From assembly GCA_015143295.1 (NCBI GenBank), contig CM026559.1, positions 17,188,826-17,252,825 on the forward strand: 64,000 nt of DNA. The letters are read 5' to 3'. Shown in pieces: positions 57,531-64,000 of this stretch. The position numbers and the translations under genes are program-made. The stretch comes from Tetracentron sinense (Eukaryota; Streptophyta; Magnoliopsida; Trochodendrales; Trochodendraceae). A model generated the notes under the pieces. That model saw only the letters and a list, made by a program, of their open reading frames with translations, was not told the origin of the DNA and ran no database searches. Position 1 is the stretch's first letter. Each line of letters begins with the position of its first letter.

Positions 57531-57665
57531 CGGTCCAGTCAGCGATTGATCGGTCCAAAACCGATCGATTGGTAGCTATCGAACGGTCAAAAATTTTGTA
57601 TGGGGAAATTTTCCAGAGAGTAGTTTTTTGACCGGTCGATCGGTCATAACCACCGATCGCTCGGT
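57531..57665. promoter_or_regulatory. palindrome array in solo LTR 2
   Basis: About five copies of the ACCGATCGATCGGT type, several with C-to-T or G-to-A changes at CpG. Confidence 0.65.
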
Positions 57666-58650
57666 CCCCGTGTTTTGCAGAAATTTTTGTAAGGGCATTT
57701 TCGTCTTTTGGGCGTTAAACCCTTACCCATAAAAGCTTGCTCGACCATTTGAACCCTCATTCACTACACTTAAAACATTTAGAGAGAAAGGGAGGAGAAG
57801 AAGAGGGTTTTCACCTAGGGTTTCCATTGGAGAGGGAAATCAAAGGGTTTGACAACCCTAGATCATCCTCAAACTTGGATTGCTTCAAGTTCAAGGCTCA
57901 AGCTCATGGGGGATCTCGTTCTCAAGCTAGGGCAGCATTCTCCAAGGTATTTCAAGAGGTTTTTCTTCCCCAAACCAAGTCTCTCTCAAGGAAAGGTTCC
58001 TCCTTTCGAGTTGGAGCTCAAATCAAGGTTCCTACCAAGATCAAGCCTTGATCTAAGGTTAGTACACCCTACTAACTTTCCCTAGCAATAATCTAGGTTT
58101 TCTATTGTAAATGGTGATTATTTATATTATGTTTTCCTTCCCTATGCATTGTATTAACTCAACAAATATAAACAAGATAAGGGAAATGGAATGGATGTGT
58201 GGATGGGAGATTGGATGTGGCGATTGGATGCCGAATGTGTAATGTATGATATGTGTGGGTTGTGAGTTGGAAATGGAGGATGGGCATTGTACAAATAACA
58301 AACTTACCCTTGTGTGATTGGATGGAAAATATGCAATTAAAATAAGGAGATGAACTACTAAGGAACAATATATGTGATGTGTTTGACGAAATGCCTAAAC
58401 TATGAAATAATGATTTAAATGAAGAAATGAAAAGGGGCCTTATGCATGTATTCTCATGAATGATGAATGGATTTAAATACCATGTTGATTTCTCAAATTC
58501 TCATATGCATATATTGTGAATTGAATGGTGATGTCATATCTCTCTTATTATCCTTATTCCATGATTGTCACGATTGACACGTACACGAGCACGCATGATA
58601 GCATGAACCAAGATTTCAAGAGCATGTGCATATAATAACCAACACGAAAA

Positions 58651-58850
58651 TATTGCATGTCAAGGAGGTTGGTAGCCCAGGGAGATTCGGGTACTAGCCT
58701 CTGGCTCACAAGAAAACCCAAAACACATATTGTCAAGGAGGTTGGTAGCCCAGGGACATTCGAGTACTAGCCTCTGGCTCATAAGAAAACCATATATCAA
58801 GGAGGTTGGCAGCCCAAGGAGATTCGGGTGCTAGCCTTTGGCTCACAAGT
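58651..58850 (+). repeat. tandem array, three units, solo LTR 2
   Basis: CAAGGAGGTTGGTAGCCC...TTCGGGTGCTAGCCTCTGGCTC units of about 60-70 bp, like copy C. Confidence 0.85.
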
Positions 58851-59151
58851 TACAAGATGCAAGTTTACAAGATGATGACAAGGCATTCATGCATGCACGC
58901 ATACATGATTTGCACGAGGCATACCGAGATATGGAAACGGGTTTTCAAGCATGAGTTTTATCGGCATTTTTGCATTCATGCATGTACATCAAGATGATAT
59001 TATTGCTCCATGTTTAATATTATTTAATTTTATGATTTTACTATTGCCTTGAATTGATGATTGGTATTGTATTACTCCTTGCGTGTTTATTATTGTTATG
59101 GTTAGCTAGTAGCTTGTACTCGCTGAGTATTCCATGCTCAGCCGTACTTTC

Positions 59152-59292
59152 ATGTCGGCAGGTACTGAGGGAGCCCTCGACCCGGAGCCTTGGGTCGAGA
59201 AAGAATACATAGAGGAGAGAGAGCCGGCTATTCCACTACAGTCTCAGGCGGATCGAGACCTCGACGTGTGGCCATACCTTGACTACTGTTGA
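59152..59292 (+). CDS. LTR-encoded acidic peptide, 46 aa (solo LTR 2)
   Basis: Begins MSAGTEGALDPEPWVEKEY and ends LDVWPYLDYC. Still open in a solo LTR with no other coding sequence. Confidence 0.5.
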   Translation: MSAGTEGALDPEPWVEKEYIEEREPAIPLQSQADRDLDVWPYLDYC

Positions 59293-59869
59293 GGGGAGAG
59301 TGCGATGTGATTTTTGAGTAGTTGTGACATTTTGACAGGTTGGCCTGTCCATCATAGACTTAGACATGTTTTGTATATATGTTAACTTGGAATACCATTT
59401 TGAGAACTAAAGAAGAAATGAAAAAGTTAGTTTAGTCTTCCGTAATTATGTTTAGCTTCCGCGCTCTGATTATCATTGTTTAATACTGTAATTATCTTAT
59501 TCATCACAGGATGGTTTGTCAGGTACGTATAGTCACACCTAAAGTATCCCTTAACTCCTAGGGGGTATTTTGGGGCGCGACATGATGATCCCAAGCAATC
59601 TCCTGCTTGAGCCTCGGTTTTGGAGAATGATCATCCAACCTGGAACCTACCGACATAACAATTCGCTGAGCATGGAATACTCAACGTATACAAACTACTA
59701 ACTAACAATGTTATAAAACATTAACATGTCATACAGAGTACAGTTCAATGGAACATATGCATAATCAGAGTGAAGGTTAAAACAATATAATAATTGCATA
59801 GTCTCGAAAAGCATCCTTTAAATCATATTAGAGTTCATACATTCACGAAACACATTTCAAATATCTTAT

Positions 59870-60490
59870 GAGTCTTATATGTCTTGTGAGTTCCTTATGA
59901 ATCTACTTATGAGTTCTTAAGAGCTTGTGCGTGGCTTATGAGATCCTTAGCTTCTTAGTACCTTACGAGTTCTTGAAAGTTCCTTATGAGTCTTATGAGT
60001 TTATTATGCGTTGCTTATGAGAGTCTTACGAGCTTATTAGCATCTTGTGAGTTCCTTATGAGATCATACTTTTCACTTATACTCATTTAGAGACAGATGC
60101 TAGTACCCGTACATATTCATAGTATACTAACATCCTCTCTTGCTTTCATGGAACAGATGATAGTCTCCGCACCTGGTCATAGTACACTAAAACATCCTTC
60201 CTTAATTCTTGGAAACATATACTAGTGCCCATACCTGGTCATAGTACACTAGATCCTTTCATATTCTTTATTTTACTTGGAGACAGATACTAGTACCCGT
60301 ACCTGGTCATAGTATACCAGTATCCTCTCATACTTACTGTGAACTTTTGAGCATTTTCTTGTGAGTCTTATGAGCTTTTATTTTCCCTTTCTTATTAACC
60401 TTTCTTGTGAGTCTTATGAGCCTTTCTTTTCTTATGAGTCTTATGAGCTTTTACTTCTTAGGAGTCTTATGAGAAACCTCTGTCATTAAC
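59870..60490 (-). repeat. degenerate arrays in copy E LTR
   Basis: CTTATGAG(T/C) recurs many times. Between 60085 and 60345 four units of about 60-65 bp carry ACTAGTACCCGTACCTGGTCATAGT-type cores, whose arms (GATACTAGTACC / GGTCATAGTAT..AGTATC) can pair. It is the counterpart of the tandem arrays in the other LTRs. Confidence 0.6.
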
Positions 60491-61519
60491 ATCATACATG
60501 TGCATAGAGTGCTTATGAGCATTATCAAATACATAGGAGCATCATAGAGATCATGGAAAGCTTTTAAACATTGAGTCACATGCATAGAGTACTTATGAGT
60601 ATCATAATTGAAAACATTAGAATAGATCATGTAATTTCACTCATGGAGTTATCATAACATATACATAGGTTACTTAGCCCCTTTTGTCAAATCATAATTT
60701 CAAGCTTACTTTTAGGTAATATCATCCTTTTGATACTTATAGTTAATACAAAAACCCATCATACAAGTGTGGTAATCATATGCATAATTTATGATTTATA
60801 GGGCAAGCAAGGAAATCATCAAGTATAATAGAATTCCAAATTTTATTTTATTCCTTCAATAGCATACGCATATAAGGCTCTATGCCTTAGTTTTCTCAAA
60901 AACATACATTAATACTCACTATTTCATTTCATTCATTTTAATACAAGGCTACAAGACTTACTTTCCTCATAACATGCAACAAAGCTTACTAACAAGGCTA
61001 TACATGCTTTACTAATTTATAAACATGAAGGAATCATAACAAGGTAGTTAGTAGATTGTTCTACCTTTGAAGGATTGATTTCTTCAATCAAGAGCTTTTG
61101 GAAAGCTTGAGGGATCAATATCCAAGCTTTGAGAAACTTGGTTGAAGCTTTGAGAAAGCTGGAACCTTAATTGAAAAACAAAACCAAAAACCCCTCTTTT
61201 GATTTAAGAATTTAAGAATCACCTTGTGTAAAAACGCCAAGCTCTAAAACACCAAAAATAGTAAAATACCAACCTTAGAAGCAATGATTTAGCTTCACTT
61301 TGGGCTGAGAAGAACGCTTTGAGAAATCAAAGCATTCTTCTTCTTCTTCTCTTCTTTAATCTCTCAAAAATCCAAGCCTAGGGTTTGAGTGGATCAATCC
61401 CACGAATTCATATCTTATTTATAGTTCTAGGGTTGCCAAGATCCCTAAAAGTCCTTTAAAATATTTTCAAATATCTTCCCAAGGTCGGTTGGAAAAGTTT
61501 TGGGTCGTTCTGCGCATGT

Positions 61520-61665
61520 AATAATCGACGAGAGGTCTCCAGTCGTCAACGAGTGGGTTGCAGTCGTCGACGAGGGGTTAAAAATCATTAACGAGTGGGT
61601 TACTTTCGCATTCTGGCAAGTTGACTCATTGACGAGTCCAAGGCACTCGGTGACGAGTGGAGACA
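61520..61665. promoter_or_regulatory. palindrome array CGTCGACGAG, copy E LTR
   Basis: Six variants of (A/C)CTCGTCGACGAG, including GTCGTCGACGAGGGG and CTCGGTGACGAGTGG. Same arm type as the copia-like fragment at 5324-5441. Confidence 0.7.
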
Positions 61666-62255
61666 GAAACTTTTTTGCGCTTTTCCTACTTTGGTATTTT
61701 GGTCATAACTTTTGACTCGCTTATCCGATTTTGACGATTTAACTTGTGTTGGATTTTTCTTCAAAAGGGATACAACTTTCATATTTTATAAATTTTCTAA
61801 TTTTTCTGTCTTCATGGACAAAATTTCCCTTGAATCTGACTGATCCGAAAATGGATTTCAGCGGCCCAGATTTTCAGCAAACTCATTTCCAGAAATCTAA
61901 CGTTTGACCCAACCTCGATTCCAAATCTGAAAAAATGATAAACATAAACCTCAAAGAGGATTTCGATATCTTTCTAATGGCTCAAGAATCACTCAATTCC
62001 AATTTCAGATGAGAAAACTAGAGTTCTCTCAAGTTGAGGGTATTTCCAAACATCCCTCTTTGCGACACTTAGAGCATTGTATACTCTAGTTTCATTTATA
62101 CCAGACACCCTAAAACACTTTCCATACACATTTTTATTCATTCACAACCTCCTTTCATTTTAGAATATAAACCCACAATTTCATTAAGACTTTAGGCCTT
62201 GAAAATACTATTAACAGCACTATTCATAGCCTACTTGGTTCCGGGGTTCTACATC

Positions 62256-62270
62256 CTCCCCCCCTTATAG
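62256..62270 (-). other. polypurine tract of copy E
   Basis: The minus strand reads ATAAGGGGGGGAGGA directly before the LTR start. Confidence 0.8.
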
Positions 62271-62529
62271 AAACTTCGCCCTCGAAATTAGTATACGCTA
62301 CGCAACCAAGCAAAAATAATTTTCCTACACTTCGGTGATGTTCAACTCAAACTTCTCAGGAAAACCCTTAATGATGCTAGGCTCGACACAATAAGATATT
62401 GAGCTTGCATCGATGAACACATGGGTTAGGCATGTGCTTTGGCATAACTACACTCCAATCATTTGCACGATAAAATCCATATCATATACAAAACATATAA
62501 ATATCATGTTATTATACACACATGTCATA
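62271..62529 (-). pseudogene. protease-like remnant and untranslated end of copy E
   Basis: The minus strand shows CLTHVFIDASSISYCVEPSI, faintly like the [20 protein letters not shown] start of gypsy protease, followed by a stop and the 3' end. An interval with GT/AG borders (62448-62556, 109 bp) stands between it and gag, shorter than in the other copies and less certain. Confidence 0.5.
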
Positions 62530-62556
62530 TTATGCAACTATCATAATTTCATGTAC

Positions 62557-63744
62557 CATGAACCACATCCATAGATGTATGGGCATCCCTTTGTGATATG
62601 GCGAAGGCTGTGCCCTGGTTTGCTTGGCGAGGTGACTGTGTAGGCTGATGGGGGTTCGAAGCCTGGTAAGACTCTTGCTGTGTGGGCAGTGGAACTGGGA
62701 GTTTGCTCCCCTGGGTTTAGGATTGTGGCTGACGGCGTGGGAAATCTCTAACTCGGTGTCCTGGATCACCACAATGGTAACATGCACCTGTGAGCGCTCG
62801 ACAATCTCCAGCCAAGTGTTTTCTCCTACAATAGCCACAAAACTTGACTATAGACGCAGACGATGCGGGCTGCTCATGTCGAGTGACTTGCGTACTAGTA
62901 GGGCAATGAGCTTGAGATGCAATAGGAGGCCTCTACGCTTGTGTAGGTCCAGAGGATTGGCACAGCCTGGTCCTCTTCTCTGGTGGTGCGGTGTCACTGG
63001 ATTGGCTTCTCATCATTTCTCTCCTTTTGACAAATTCCTCAGCATTTGTCTCTGCTAGCTGAGCTTTATCATTGACCTCCGCATAGGTCTCATGCCTGAA
63101 CATGGAGACTCAATCTCTAATATAGGCTGTCAGCCCCCTCTCGAATTTCATGGCCCTCATAACCTCGGTGGCTATCACGTGCGGAGCGAACCTCGACAAC
63201 TCAGAGAACATGGCCTCGTACTCAGCCACTGTCATGTTCCCCTGTTCCAAAGTAAGGAACTCCACTTCCTTCTTCTCTCTAACTCCTATGGGGAAATATT
63301 TCTTGTAGAAGATGTCATGAAACTCTCCCCAAGACCATGGCTCCCCTGCCTTGGTGGCATCTCTTTGCCTCATTACAGACCTCCACCAATGTTCAGCTTC
63401 ACCTTCCATCATAAAGGAAGCCCATTCAACTCTCTGCTCATCAGTACAACGAAGCGCCCTAAAGGTCTTCTCTAGCTGCATGATCCATGCCTCAGCGACC
63501 GTAGGATCCTGTAGAAAATCGAAGCCTCTAATTTCTTGAAGTCCACAAGACCTACGATGGGAGGTGTAGATGGAGGTACGGTTGCAGTAGCAGAATGAGC
63601 AGTAGGCTGCCTAGCTACCATAAGTGTCATGGCCTCAGTAATTTGCCCTAAAATCTATGTAAGGTCGGGCTGCTCACCTCCCAATGGAGTGTCCCCTCTA
63701 TTACTCCTAGTTTGATAACCACGACTCTGATTGCCACGTCTCAT
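62557..63744 (-). pseudogene. gag: gypsy gag (copy E)
   Basis: From ATG 63744 (MRRGNQSRGYQTRSNRGDT). The capsid region has MQLEKTFRALRCTDEQRVEW, ASFMMEGEAEHWWRSV, EKKEVEFLTLEQGNMTVAEY and FSELSRFAPHVIATEV. The zinc knuckle is CYHCGDPGHRVRDF-like. About 55-60% like copy B gag by eye. It is broken in a few places, but the capsid part is well kept. Confidence 0.8.
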
Positions 63745-64000
63745 GATCAATCCTGAGAACAACAACAGAACATGAGTCTACCTTAGAAACCAGTCCACTA
63801 AACATAACACATGGTACGATCACAACATATTGTGCTTAATAAGCGTATAGTATACATACGAGTATTCACATAATAGTATATGCATACAACCGATTTCCTG
63901 GCAATGATACGTTCTCAAATTCGGTTAAGACTTTAACCGATCACTGAATAAGATTAATGATTAGTCGATACTTGGAATCTGACTAACTCACGTCCGCTTA
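63745..64000 (-). other. copy E leader, to window edge
   Basis: No gene. The minus strand before the gag ATG reads TGTTGTTGTTCTCAGGATTG, a strong 3'-splice-site-like sequence also present in copies B-D. The primer site was not reached. Confidence 0.5.

Larger units (their letters stand above)
57309..59582 (+). repeat. solo LTR 2 (2274 bp), copy C subfamily
   Basis: TGTAGCATCC...GGGGCGCGACA, flanked by perfect TGATG duplications (57304-57308, 59583-59587) with no internal region. Palindromes at 57531-57665 are fewer and more decayed than in copy C. Three tandem units at 58651-58850. Confidence 0.92.
56974..62255 (-). repeat. 3' LTR of copy E, interrupted by solo LTR 2
   Basis: Starts TGTAGAACCCCGG (minus, 62255) and ends GGGTTGCGACA (56974). 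Own sequence is 56974-57308 and 59588-62255. It holds CGTCGACGAG palindromes, a TATA box (ACTATAAATAAG, minus strand, near 61413-61424), AGCTTTGAGAAA-type leader repeats, a CTTATGAG-rich degenerate array and the hairpin before an ORF-like stretch. Confidence 0.85.
56974..64000 (-). mobile_element. gypsy-derived copy E, gag only, 3' part in window
   Basis: It has a 3' LTR (56974-62255, containing solo LTR 2), a polypurine tract, a short protease-like remnant and a gag, and runs off the right edge. No RT, RNase H or integrase lies between gag and LTR. The layout matches non-autonomous elements with LTRs and gag only (TR-GAG type). The 5' LTR is beyond the window. Confidence 0.75.

Overview
The window is plant nuclear DNA, almost certainly heterochromatic and from a large-genome eudicot (the eudicot call is an inference). 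No host gene, rRNA or tRNA gene was found. Nearly every base belongs to a stack of LTR retrotransposons. Most are Ty3/gypsy chromoviruses of the Tekay/Del type: initiator-Met-tRNA primer sites, LTRs of 2.3-2.7 kb, and a pol ending in integrase plus a chromodomain-like tail. Next come Ty1/copia elements of the SIRE/Maximus type (LTRs near 1.2 kb, long gag, extra downstream ORF). There is also one LINE fragment, one SINE and one MITE-like element. Element ends were fixed by TG...CA termini, primer sites, polypurine tracts and 5-bp target-site duplications (TSDs).

Layout. 1-4646: 3' part of gypsy copy A, inserted in a SIRE-type LTR fragment (4652-5283). That fragment abuts another copia-like LTR piece (5284-5870), an LTR-like spacer and a LINE fragment (6695-7275). 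7345-8859: 5'-truncated gypsy LTR-3, whose remaining parts lie at 19088-19126 and 49561-49686. Between these parts sit gypsy copy B (8860-19082, TSD CTTAG, apparently whole and very young) and gypsy copy D (19127-49555, old). Copy D's 3' LTR was split by copia SIRE-1 (19232-39885), and SIRE-1 was split by gypsy copy C (26274-36150). Nesting is therefore four deep. LTR divergence counted by hand fits the order: D about 7%, SIRE-1 about 4%, C about 1%, B about 0.1%. With the usual 1.3e-8 per site per year this gives about 2.7, 1.5, 0.4 and 0.05 My; these are rough figures.

49687-52731: gag, primer site and LTR of SIRE-2, with a SINE inside gag. 52732-56058: gypsy LTR-5, holding a solo LTR (53119-55389, TSD GTTGA) and a MITE-like element. 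56059-56973: AT-rich, nothing recognised. 56974-64000: copy E, a gag-bearing gypsy derivative with no reverse transcriptase or integrase seen, whose LTR holds a second solo LTR (57309-59582, TSD TGATG).

The most unusual material lies inside the LTRs and recurs in families that otherwise differ. (1) A small acidic ORF begins MS(A/V)G and has the core PW(V/E)EEEY; it follows a conserved hairpin at fixed distance. (2) Promoter-proximal arrays of palindromes are all centred on TCGA, with a different arm sequence per family. One arm version, and an adjoining block of about 60 bp that is not palindromic, is shared by a copia and a gypsy LTR. (3) Tandem arrays have units that fold as hairpins although their sequence differs by family. 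(4) An intron-like interval of 132-135 bp separates gag from pol in three gypsy copies.
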